Source: an uncultured Caryophanales bacterium
Lineage (GTDB): Bacteria; Bacillota_I; Bacilli_A; RF39; UBA660
Direction of reading: 5' to 3'
DNA: 15,021 nt
Assembly: GCA_946402785.1 (NCBI GenBank)
Contig: CAMIXP010000019.1
Coordinates: forward strand, 1-15,021
A program made the position numbers and the translations under genes. Below, piece after piece: positions 7,614-13,428 of the stretch; the stretch's first letter is position 1, and every line of letters begins with the position of its first letter. The notes below the pieces were generated by a model. The model was given only the letters and a program-made list of their open reading frames with translations. It made no database searches and had not been told where the DNA came from.

Positions 7614-7632
7614 ACAAATGTTGATTATTTGT
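7614..7632. promoter_or_regulatory. Palindrome over the TetR gene -35, candidate autoregulatory operator
   Basis: ACAAAT and ATTTGT arms are separated by 7 bp (GTTGATT), and the TTGATT -35 of the regulator's own promoter falls within that spacer. This geometry is typical of autorepression by TetR-family proteins. The arms differ from those of the palindrome at 7575-7591, so at most one may be the true TetR site. Confidence 0.5.
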
Positions 7633-7650
7633 TCTTTTTATGCTTATAAT
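7621..7650 (+). promoter_or_regulatory. Promoter of the TetR-family gene
   Basis: TTGATT (7621-7626) and TATAAT (7645-7650) are 18 bp apart. The -10 ends 17 nt before the ATG at 7668, so the predicted leader is about 11 nt and starts at the AGGTGG ribosome-binding site. The upstream GTG at 7659 would leave almost no leader. Confidence 0.75.
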
Positions 7651-7667
7651 TAAATTAGGTGGTAGGT

Positions 7668-8210
7668 ATGAGAAAGAAACAAGATTTGCGTATTATGAAA
7701 ACGAAAGCGAGTTTATATCGAGGTTTTATGTCTTTATTAAAAACAAAACCTTTTGAAGATATTTCTATTTCTAATATTTGTTCTGCTTCTCTCATTAATC
7801 GTTCTACGTATTATGATCATTTTAATGATAAGTATGAACTTCTTCAATCGATGCTTACGGATATGCATGAAGATTTTATTAAATCTTTAGAGATCAATTC
7901 AAAAGATAGTTCTTCTATTTTTTATGAGATTCTTCATTCTTTCTTAGATTTTATGGAAGAGAATTTAGAGGTCTATTCCTCTTTAGCGGGAATTGATAAT
8001 TATGCGATTGCGAAAGAGTTAATTGCGAGTGTTCTCGTTCGTTCTTGTGATCATTTCCTTCAACCTATTTATCATGAGAACATTTCTTATCAAGACTATG
8101 TTTTGTTTTATGCGAGTGGTTTTTCTAGTATGATTGTGGAAGCCTTACGAAGTAATTCTTTTTCCAAGGAAGATTTGCTTCTTCAAATGAAACCTTTTTT
8201 AAGCAAATAA
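7668..8210 (+). CDS. TetR/AcrR-family transcriptional regulator
   Basis: A TetR-type DNA-binding regulator of 180 residues. The N-terminal helix-turn-helix is clear: KASLYRGFMSLLKTKPFEDISISNICSA (about residues 11-38, shown here in parts) leads to the recognition helix in NRSTYYDHFNDKYELL (about 43-58), a classic TetR motif. The C-terminal helical domain, which would bind ligand and dimerise, resembles the type in DhaS-like relatives (SFLDFMEENLEVYSSL; FYASGFSSMIVEAL). The ligand is unknown. I chose the ATG at 7668 over an in-frame GTG at 7659 because AGGTGG lies 5 nt before the ATG. It is the only plus-strand gene here, transcribed away from the membrane protein/DUF362 unit. Palindromes in the shared intergenic region suggest that it controls itself and that unit. 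It shares a terminator with the convergent gene downstream. Confidence 0.92.
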   Translation: MRKKQDLRIMKTKASLYRGFMSLLKTKPFEDISISNICSASLINRSTYYDHFNDKYELLQSMLTDMHEDFIKSLEINSKDSSSIFYEILHSFLDFMEENLEVYSSLAGIDNYAIAKELIASVLVRSCDHFLQPIYHENISYQDYVLFYASGFSSMIVEALRSNSFSKEDLLLQMKPFLSK

Positions 8211-8236
8211 AAATGTACAGAAATCTGTACATTTTT
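8209..8236. terminator. Bidirectional intrinsic terminator between convergent genes
   Basis: AAATGTACAG pairs with CTGTACATTT around AAAT, with A runs on one side and T runs on the other, so it can act in both directions. It fills the whole 26-bp gap between the TetR gene's stop and the stop of the gene at 8237. Confidence 0.85.
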
Positions 8237-9007
8237 TTATTCTATTACTAAGGATCTTAAGACATCTTGAATCATGTCATCATTGAAGTATTCTAATTTA
8301 TAGAATGTTAAACTATATAGTTTATCATCTTTTAAAATACATGCTTGCTTGAAGGTATCTGTTTCATACATATAACCTTCTAAATCTCCTTCTAGATATG
8401 TTACGTTATCTAGATTTGGAAGATTGGTTTCTACAAAGTTGAAGAAATAATTTTCTTTAATCTTAACGATAGGAGTAAAGAATTTACCATCTTCTTTTTC
8501 TCTTTCTCTTATATATTTAATTAAGTCTACATCTGTTTTGATATGATTCTTATTTAAGAAATAATCTCTTAAGATGTTAGAAATATATAATGGGAAATGA
8601 TTGAATTCAAAGTAATAACTAGAATCATCGTACTCATGAATACTATGCATTTTTGTTTCAAATTCACCCATCATAAAGGCTGCGGTGATTTTGTTGTCTT
8701 CATCATATAAAAGATAATATTCATAATTGTTGTCTTTATCCCCTGCTTCAAAGTTTTGAAAATAATTCTTTACTTTCATTTTATAGAGAGAAGCTTGAGA
8801 TTCAAAGTATTCTGTTTGTGCTTGTTCTTCTTCTGTATAAGATTCTATTTTCCATACTTTTCCAATATTATACTTTTTATTATATACATTATTATCCATG
8901 AATAAGTCTTGTGCATAGACAATGAATAATTTTAAAACAATATATAAAGCTACAAAGAAGAGAATGGTTAATGTTAAAAATTTAGCTCTTGGCATTTTCT
9001 TTTCCAT
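8237..9007 (-). CDS. Membrane-anchored hypothetical protein
   Basis: I do not recognise this 256-residue protein. A basic N-terminus (MEKKMPRAK) and one hydrophobic segment (about 10-32) suggest a signal anchor or uncleaved signal peptide. The rest is polar, rich in Tyr, Phe, Asp and Glu, and probably faces outward. There is no lipobox cysteine at the end of the hydrophobic stretch. The start at 9007 has a strong AGGGGGTG ribosome-binding site that follows directly on the stop codon of the UppP gene (9020-9022), so the two are probably translationally coupled. It is the last gene of the RdgB-UppP operon and ends at the bidirectional terminator. A role linked to the cell envelope is only guilt by association. 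Confidence 0.75.
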   Translation of the reverse strand: MEKKMPRAKFLTLTILFFVALYIVLKLFIVYAQDLFMDNNVYNKKYNIGKVWKIESYTEEEQAQTEYFESQASLYKMKVKNYFQNFEAGDKDNNYEYYLLYDEDNKITAAFMMGEFETKMHSIHEYDDSSYYFEFNHFPLYISNILRDYFLNKNHIKTDVDLIKYIREREKEDGKFFTPIVKIKENYFFNFVETNLPNLDNVTYLEGDLEGYMYETDTFKQACILKDDKLYSLTFYKLEYFNDDMIQDVLRSLVIE

Positions 9008-9019
9008 AACAGCACCCCC

Positions 9020-9829
9020 TTAAATAAATAGCATAACTGTGAAAAGTGCTACCGCAAATAGATAGATTGAGAACTTCCACAAAACGCCCTTTTCTACGAT
9101 TTTTGTTAACCAGTTATAAGAAATATAAGTTAATAATCCTGCACCAATCATACCAACTAAGTAATATAAAATGACATTGATATCGGTTGCTTGAATAGAA
9201 AATTCACTCATTCCTGTAATCATGGTTGCTACACTAACTGGTAAGTATAACATGAAGGAATATTTTAATGCAGATTTGTTATCTAATCCATTTAATAAAC
9301 ATCCTACTAATGTCATACCACTTCTAGATATACCTGGAATAATAGATACTGCTTGGAAGAATCCAATTAATAAAGCATCTTTCATGGTAATGTCTTTATC
9401 TGTTTTTGTTCCATTCGAATCCATAGCTAGTAATAAAGCTAAACCAGTTATAAAGAATCCAATTCCTACTAAGAAGATATTTTTTGATAATAAATCTTCT
9501 AGTAGATCTTTTGTAAAGAATCCTAAGATTCCTACTGGGATTGTTCCAATAACAATTAACCAACAATATTTAAATTCTTCTTTTGATTCTTTTCCTTTGG
9601 TTGCAATAAAATGAAAGAATCCTTTGATTAGTCTTAATACATCTTTTCTAAATATAATTAAAATAGCGATAAAAGATGCAAAGTTTAAGAATATTTCAAG
9701 ACTTAAGTCACTAAAAAATCTTGTATTTAATACTGCTTTTAATACATAGATATGACCACTACTGGAAATAGGTAGAGGTTCTGTCACACCTTGTAATATT
9801 CCTAATATGATGTATTTTAATAATTCCAT
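9020..9829 (-). CDS. uppP: Undecaprenyl-diphosphate phosphatase (UppP/BacA)
   Basis: An integral membrane enzyme that removes a phosphate from undecaprenyl diphosphate, recycling the lipid carrier for peptidoglycan and other wall polymers; it is linked to bacitracin resistance in the family. At 269 residues it has the usual family length. The first motif is LQGVTEPLPISSSGH (residues 12-26), with Q13, E17, S22-S24 and H26; the usual TEFLP is TEPLP here. The second motif is IPGISRSGMT (164-173), with the conserved R169. Several hydrophobic helices span the protein. TAGGAGTGAG precedes the start. A good extended -10 box lies just upstream (9850-9858), so this gene may be transcribed alone as well as from the upstream gene's operon. 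The downstream membrane-anchored gene is tightly coupled to it. Confidence 0.95.
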   Translation of the reverse strand: MELLKYIILGILQGVTEPLPISSSGHIYVLKAVLNTRFFSDLSLEIFLNFASFIAILIIFRKDVLRLIKGFFHFIATKGKESKEEFKYCWLIVIGTIPVGILGFFTKDLLEDLLSKNIFLVGIGFFITGLALLLAMDSNGTKTDKDITMKDALLIGFFQAVSIIPGISRSGMTLVGCLLNGLDNKSALKYSFMLYLPVSVATMITGMSEFSIQATDINVILYYLVGMIGAGLLTYISYNWLTKIVEKGVLWKFSIYLFAVALFTVMLFI

Positions 9830-9849
9830 AATCTCACTCCTACTATTCG

Positions 9850-9858
9850 ATTATAACA
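9850..9858 (-). promoter_or_regulatory. Extended -10 promoter of uppP
   Basis: TGTTATAAT ends 20 nt before the uppP start, with a predicted leader of about 14 nt. It lies between the stop of the upstream membrane gene and uppP, making it an internal operon promoter. Confidence 0.6.
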
Positions 9859-9864
9859 TACCTT

Positions 9865-10440
9865 TTAAATGAATAGAATAAAAAGTCCAAATAATATGAC
9901 AGATATCATATCAAATGACAATACTAATTTATTTTGAAAGTTCATTCCTATTAAATGAGAGAAGAATGCTATTAAGGCTGCTAGTGTTCCTAATACGACA
10001 TTAAAATTAAATGTATATAAAGTATAAATGATCCAGAACCATAATAAGATTTTACTTCCAGCTAATAGATAATTCATTTCTAATGCTTTTTGTAAGGCTT
10101 CAATTACTATTTCTAATACCCCTACTCCTATTAATACTCCCATAAAGATCCATTTCCAAGAGGGAGTTAATAATAATACAAAATGAATCATGATCAGTGT
10201 TGTTGCTCCTTTTAGGATACATCTTGATAAACGATAGAATACTTCTTTACTCGTTGATTCTTCTTTTCCATAATAAATACTTTTACCAATAAAGTGTGTT
10301 ATTAATAACGATAAATAGATACAGATCATAATCACTGTAAATGCATTTTTATGAAATACGATACCTAATACTAAAAACGGAATAATAAGTGCTGCCGATA
10401 AAATGGACACCACCATGTTAAAGATACTTCTTTCCTCCAT
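9865..10440 (-). CDS. Polytopic membrane protein of unknown function
   Basis: The 191-residue protein is almost entirely hydrophobic, with about six or seven predicted membrane segments (near 9-29, 32-52, 76-92, 97-114, 128-146, 148-164 and 173-191) and short charged loops such as GKEESTSKE (about 58-66). I see no catalytic motif, in particular no CDP-alcohol phosphatidyltransferase signature. Its AGGAGG ribosome-binding site directly overlaps the stop codon of the RdgB gene (10450-10452), so the two are probably translationally coupled. It is followed 35 bp later by uppP. The position between a nucleotide-pool enzyme and a wall-lipid enzyme says little about its role. Confidence 0.75.
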   Translation of the reverse strand: MEERSIFNMVVSILSAALIIPFLVLGIVFHKNAFTVIMICIYLSLLITHFIGKSIYYGKEESTSKEVFYRLSRCILKGATTLIMIHFVLLLTPSWKWIFMGVLIGVGVLEIVIEALQKALEMNYLLAGSKILLWFWIIYTLYTFNFNVVLGTLAALIAFFSHLIGMNFQNKLVLSFDMISVILFGLFILFI

Positions 10441-10449
10441 AGAACCCTC

Positions 10450-11028
10450 CTAAAGTACTTCTTTTAATTTTTCAATGGCTCTTCTACGATGAGAAACTCC
10501 ATTTTTTTCTTCTGCGGTTGCTTCTCCAAATGTTTTATTTAAGTCTTTTGATAAGAAAATAGAATCAAATCCAAAACTGGTATCTCCTCTTTCTTCATCA
10601 ATGATTTCTCCTTCTGTTCTTCCTTCAAATGTTTTGTGGGTTCCATCTGGATACTCGATTGCAATACAACAATTGAAATAAGCACTTCTGTCTTTTCCTT
10701 TTAATTCTTTTCTTAATTTATCACGATTTGCTTGATAATTGTGATCTCCTGCATATCTTGCACTGTGAATTCCAGGTGCACCATCTAGTGCATTACAACA
10801 TAGGCCAGAATCATCTGCTACTACGATTTCTTCTTTTCCTTGCTCTTTTAAATACTTTTGTATTGCATGTGTTTTAATTAAGGCATTTTCTTCAAATGTA
10901 TTTCCATCTTCTTCAATTTCTTCTGTAAAACCAATATCATCTAATGATTTGATTTCAACATCTTGTAAGATTTCTTTAAACTCTTTTATTTTATGTTGAT
11001 TGTTACTTGCTAAAATGATTCTTTTCAT
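10450..11028 (-). CDS. rdgB: RdgB/HAM1 non-canonical purine NTP pyrophosphatase
   Basis: Hydrolyses dITP, XTP and ITP to the monophosphate and pyrophosphate, keeping deaminated purines out of DNA and RNA; it acts in the cytoplasm as a dimer. The 192-residue length is typical. Family motifs are in order: ILASNNQHKIKEF (residues 5-17), EEDGNTFEENALIK (39-52), VADDSGLCCNALDGAPGIHS (70-89) with the catalytic Asp pair 72-73, then SARYAG (89-94), FEGRTEGEI (134-142), SFGFDSIF (151-158) and GVSHRRRA (177-184). The usual GYDP is GFDS here. AGAGAGGTG precedes the start. It is the first gene of an apparent operon with two membrane proteins, uppP and a membrane-anchored protein. Confidence 0.95.
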   Translation of the reverse strand: MKRIILASNNQHKIKEFKEILQDVEIKSLDDIGFTEEIEEDGNTFEENALIKTHAIQKYLKEQGKEEIVVADDSGLCCNALDGAPGIHSARYAGDHNYQANRDKLRKELKGKDRSAYFNCCIAIEYPDGTHKTFEGRTEGEIIDEERGDTSFGFDSIFLSKDLNKTFGEATAEEKNGVSHRRRAIEKLKEVL

Positions 11029-11046
11029 ATGTACACCTCTCTTTTC

Positions 11047-11055
11047 ATTTTAACA
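11047..11055 (-). promoter_or_regulatory. Extended -10 promoter of the rdgB operon
   Basis: TGTTAAAAT ends 18 nt before the rdgB start, giving a leader of about 12 nt. It begins 3 bp after the terminator hairpin of the preceding gene. Confidence 0.55.
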
Positions 11056-11058
11056 TAA

Positions 11059-11085
11059 AAAAATACAAATTAGATTTGTATTTTT
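11059..11085 (-). terminator. Intrinsic terminator of the iPGM-like gene
   Basis: AAAAATACAAAT pairs with ATTTGTATTTTT around a three-base loop, followed by T residues on the minus strand. The stop codon (11084-11086) overlaps the start of the hairpin. Confidence 0.75.
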
Positions 11086-12535
11086 ATTGTTTCATGAAGT
11101 TTTTAATTAAATTGTTTAAGATTCCTTTTTCTTTTACTAAAGAATATAGGGAATCATCTTCTATGATACATCTTAGAGCAGATGTTAAGATGTCATTTGT
11201 TTCTCCTGGTGCTAAGTAATATTTTCCTTTTGGATAATTGTAATCAAAGAAGAAGATTGGTATTTGCATTTCATAGTCGATTAAAACCATTTCACTATTA
11301 TAGTCTGCTACTGGTAATTCTTTCTTTAATCCATATAAAGATGTAATGAATAAGGAATGTTTATTAACACATACTTCTCCTAGATTTCCGATTACAATAT
11401 CTATCTTAGATAATTGTTCTTTTAAATGATTAATATTTTGTGAAACATCCATATGATAATCAAAGATAAATAAATCATAGTCTGTTTGATCAATTAACTT
11501 TTCTATATATTCTTTGTTGTATAAATTATCATCTTTTCTCATGAAATTAATTAATGGATTATTGACAGAATTTAATCCATTGGCATAAAAGTTTACTAAA
11601 CTGATATTTTGATCATCTGTGATGATTAATGCTTTTTTATTATGTTTTGCTAATGCTGTTGATAAGCTATATTCATATTCAATATTATCTTTGAAGAATG
11701 GAATATTATATTGCGTATATAGTTGAATTAAAGAGAATGCTGGTAGATCTACTGTTGTTTTAAAGACTTCTGGTGCTATTTCATAGATTCCTTTAATTAA
11801 ATTGTCATAATTATTTCTTCTGGTATTGAAGAACAAAATGGTGTCTCCGTTCGATAAGAAACATTCATTGGTTGCACAGAATCCTTGTACATTACAAGGT
11901 ATTACATTTGTCTCTTGTAAGTTTTGTAATTTCTTTTCTGTTTCCGTCCATCTTTCACAAGAACAATAGAATAATAATTTTTTCAAGTAATCCATTTCAT
12001 TTTTTGTTAATTCTTCTGGAAGATATTCTTTTCCCATTACAAATCCTACGGTTATACAAGAATTCAAATGGAATTTAATATAGTTAATAATAGATATTAA
12101 TTTATTATAATCTGATACTGTTTGTTGGGTTAAGATTAGGTGCAAATATACTTTTTTGTTTTTATCAAACCCTAACATAGTAACTAATTTATTAATTTGT
12201 TCTACGACTTTATCATTGGTTGGTTCTACAAATACATGTAGTTTTGCTTCTGGTTTTTTCGCAACGGATTCAAATCCTTGATAAACAGGGTTTTGAACGA
12301 TATTACTATTTAATATATTTTGATCAATATATTCTAATTCTGCTTTATAGGTATCTCCTAAGAAAAATCTTTGATAAGCTCCTTTATATTCTAATGAACT
12401 TGTAATGGCGGTTGTAAAATAAGATGTTTCTTTAATTCTACTTAGTTGTGGCATAATCTGATCGATTGCAATACTATAACTTCCTGGTTTTTCAATTCCA
12501 AGTCCATTAATTAGAAATAATACACTTTTCTTCAT
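11084..12535 (-). CDS. Degenerate iPGM homologue (alkaline phosphatase superfamily), probable pseudoenzyme
   Basis: 483 residues, near the roughly 510 usual for cofactor-independent phosphoglycerate mutase. By recalled alignment to Bacillus iPGM, similarity runs end to end: VLFLINGLG (5-13) against VALIILDGF; LHVF (99-102) and VYLHLIL (129-135); NGDTILFFNTRR (229-240) against NDAIIFYNFRP; LIITDDQNISLVNFYANG (303-320) against the RIAETEKYPHVTFFMSGG region; YDLFIFDY (353-360); SLFITSLYG (394-402) against IAIITADHG. The first metal-ligand Asp is Asn10, the MGNSEVGH nucleophile loop is absent, FLDGRD is ILTQQT, and the NPDMVGH and TADHG metal sites are gone. The frame is intact and its boundaries are well formed, so this does not look like a decayed gene. 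It is probably a cytoplasmic protein without mutase activity; its role is unknown. GGGTGATC lies before the start. It appears monocistronic. Confidence 0.75.
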   Translation of the reverse strand: MKKSVLFLINGLGIEKPGSYSIAIDQIMPQLSRIKETSYFTTAITSSLEYKGAYQRFFLGDTYKAELEYIDQNILNSNIVQNPVYQGFESVAKKPEAKLHVFVEPTNDKVVEQINKLVTMLGFDKNKKVYLHLILTQQTVSDYNKLISIINYIKFHLNSCITVGFVMGKEYLPEELTKNEMDYLKKLLFYCSCERWTETEKKLQNLQETNVIPCNVQGFCATNECFLSNGDTILFFNTRRNNYDNLIKGIYEIAPEVFKTTVDLPAFSLIQLYTQYNIPFFKDNIEYEYSLSTALAKHNKKALIITDDQNISLVNFYANGLNSVNNPLINFMRKDDNLYNKEYIEKLIDQTDYDLFIFDYHMDVSQNINHLKEQLSKIDIVIGNLGEVCVNKHSLFITSLYGLKKELPVADYNSEMVLIDYEMQIPIFFFDYNYPKGKYYLAPGETNDILTSALRCIIEDDSLYSLVKEKGILNNLIKNFMKQ

Positions 12536-12552
12536 ATGATCACCCTATTATC

Positions 12553-12558
12553 ATTATA
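12553..12558 (-). promoter_or_regulatory. -10 box of the iPGM-like gene
   Basis: TATAAT ends 17 nt before the start codon, with a predicted leader of about 11 nt beginning at the AGGGTGAT ribosome-binding site. The -35 is not convincing. Confidence 0.6.
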
Positions 12559-12586
12559 TCTTTTTTTTATTCTTTTAACATAAAAA

Positions 12587-12613
12587 AACGTAAAAATTGT
12601 TTATTTTTACGTT
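12587..12613 (-). terminator. Intrinsic terminator of the methionine aminopeptidase gene
   Basis: AACGTAAAAAT pairs with its complement around a five-base loop, followed by seven T on the minus strand. The stop codon (12612-12614) overlaps the first bases of the hairpin. Confidence 0.8.
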
Positions 12614-13370
12614 AATTATCAAGTCTTGGTGTAAGAATTTCATATCCATCTTCTGTTACTAAAATGGTATGTTCATAGTGAGCTGCTGGACTATGATCTT
12701 GCGTTCTTACGGTCCATCCATCATCTTCCATATAGACATATCGTTTTCCAAATGTAAGCATTGGTTCAATACATATGGTCATTCCTGGTTTTAAGGTTGG
12801 TCCTGTATGGGGAATTCCATAATTGCATACTTCTGGTGCTTCATGCATTTCAGATCCGATTCCATGTCCACATAGTTCTCTTACAACTCCTAAATTATGA
12901 GATTCTGCATATTCTTGTACAGCTGCGGAAATATCTCCTATTTTATTTCCTGGTTTTACCATTTTTAATCCTTCTAGTAAGGCTTTTTCGGTATGTTCCA
13001 TCAAATACTTCTTATCATCATCTACTTCCCCTACTGCATAGGTCCAAGCAGCATCTCCTTGATATCCTTTATATCCGATTACGACATCAATTGTGATAAT
13101 GTCTCCATTCTTTAAAATTACATTTTTATTTGGGATTCCATGAACAACAACATCATTGACAGAAGTACATAGAGCAGATGGAAATCCTTCGTATCCAACA
13201 CAAGTTGGAATCGCATCATGATCTCTAATAAATTTGTCACATAATTCATTTAATTCATAGGTAGATATACCTTCTTTAATATATGGTTTAATAAACTGAT
13301 GCATTTCAGAAACTAGGTGTCCTGCATGTCTCATTAATTCTATTTCTCTTTCACTTTTAATGGTTATCAT
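12612..13370 (-). CDS. map: Type I methionine aminopeptidase
   Basis: Removes the N-terminal methionine from nascent proteins, acting with peptide deformylase on the ribosome. At 252 residues it is the short type I form with no N-terminal zinc-finger or SH3-binding extension. The five metal ligands are all present: D95 (ITIDVV), D106 (QGDAAWT), H169 (CGHGIG), E202 (CIEPM) and E233 (YEHTI). The substrate-binding His is H77 (VVHGIP), and MHEAP (175-179) holds another conserved His. GAGGTGA lies just before the start. The gene has its own promoter and terminator, so it seems monocistronic, unlike the adk-map-infA arrangement common in Firmicutes. Confidence 0.96.
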   Translation of the reverse strand: MITIKSEREIELMRHAGHLVSEMHQFIKPYIKEGISTYELNELCDKFIRDHDAIPTCVGYEGFPSALCTSVNDVVVHGIPNKNVILKNGDIITIDVVIGYKGYQGDAAWTYAVGEVDDDKKYLMEHTEKALLEGLKMVKPGNKIGDISAAVQEYAESHNLGVVRELCGHGIGSEMHEAPEVCNYGIPHTGPTLKPGMTICIEPMLTFGKRYVYMEDDGWTVRTQDHSPAAHYEHTILVTEDGYEILTPRLDN

Positions 13371-13389
13371 ATTTCACCTCAACAGTAAC

Positions 13390-13395
13390 ATTATA
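13390..13395 (-). promoter_or_regulatory. -10 box of map
   Basis: TATAAT within TGATATATAAT ends 19 nt before the map start. The predicted leader is about 13 nt. It starts immediately after the hairpin of the preceding terminator. Confidence 0.6.
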
Positions 13396-13400
13396 TATCA

Positions 13401-13428
13401 AAAAGAGAACTTATTCCAGTCCTCTTTT
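13401..13428 (-). terminator. Intrinsic terminator of the RecD2-like helicase gene
   Basis: On the minus strand AAAAGAGGACT pairs with AGTTCTCTTTT around GGAATA, with one G-U wobble, followed by T residues. The helicase stop codon (13427-13429) overlaps the start of the hairpin. Confidence 0.75.

Noticed and set aside
7659..7667. GTG at 7659 as start of the TetR gene
   Set aside because: It lies within the ribosome-binding site of the ATG at 7668 and almost at the predicted transcription start.
7541..7667. Riboswitch or small RNA in the largest intergenic region
   Set aside because: The 118-bp gap is filled by two promoters and palindromes. I see no stem-rich conserved leader or T-run terminator.
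8209..8236. TGTACA-containing palindrome as an operator
   Set aside because: It sits between two convergent stop codons with A and T runs on either side, so a bidirectional terminator explains it fully.
9222..9614. Plus-strand open frame of 130 codons inside uppP
   Set aside because: Antisense to a clearly recognised uppP, with no ribosome-binding site and no recognisable domain.
11084..12535. Annotation as an active phosphoglycerate mutase
   Set aside because: The fold similarity is clear but metal, nucleophile and substrate residues are mostly absent, so an active-enzyme label would mislead.
11084..12535. Decayed pseudogene
   Set aside because: The frame is uninterrupted over 483 codons and keeps near-normal length, with a good ribosome-binding site, promoter and terminator. 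Neutral decay would be expected to leave stops or frameshifts.
11045..12590. Shared 16-nt stretch TTTTAACATAAAAAAA in two intergenic gaps as a repeat element
   Set aside because: It is the terminator T-tract plus a TATGTTAAAA promoter-like sequence on the minus strand, so common function explains it better than a mobile or structural repeat.
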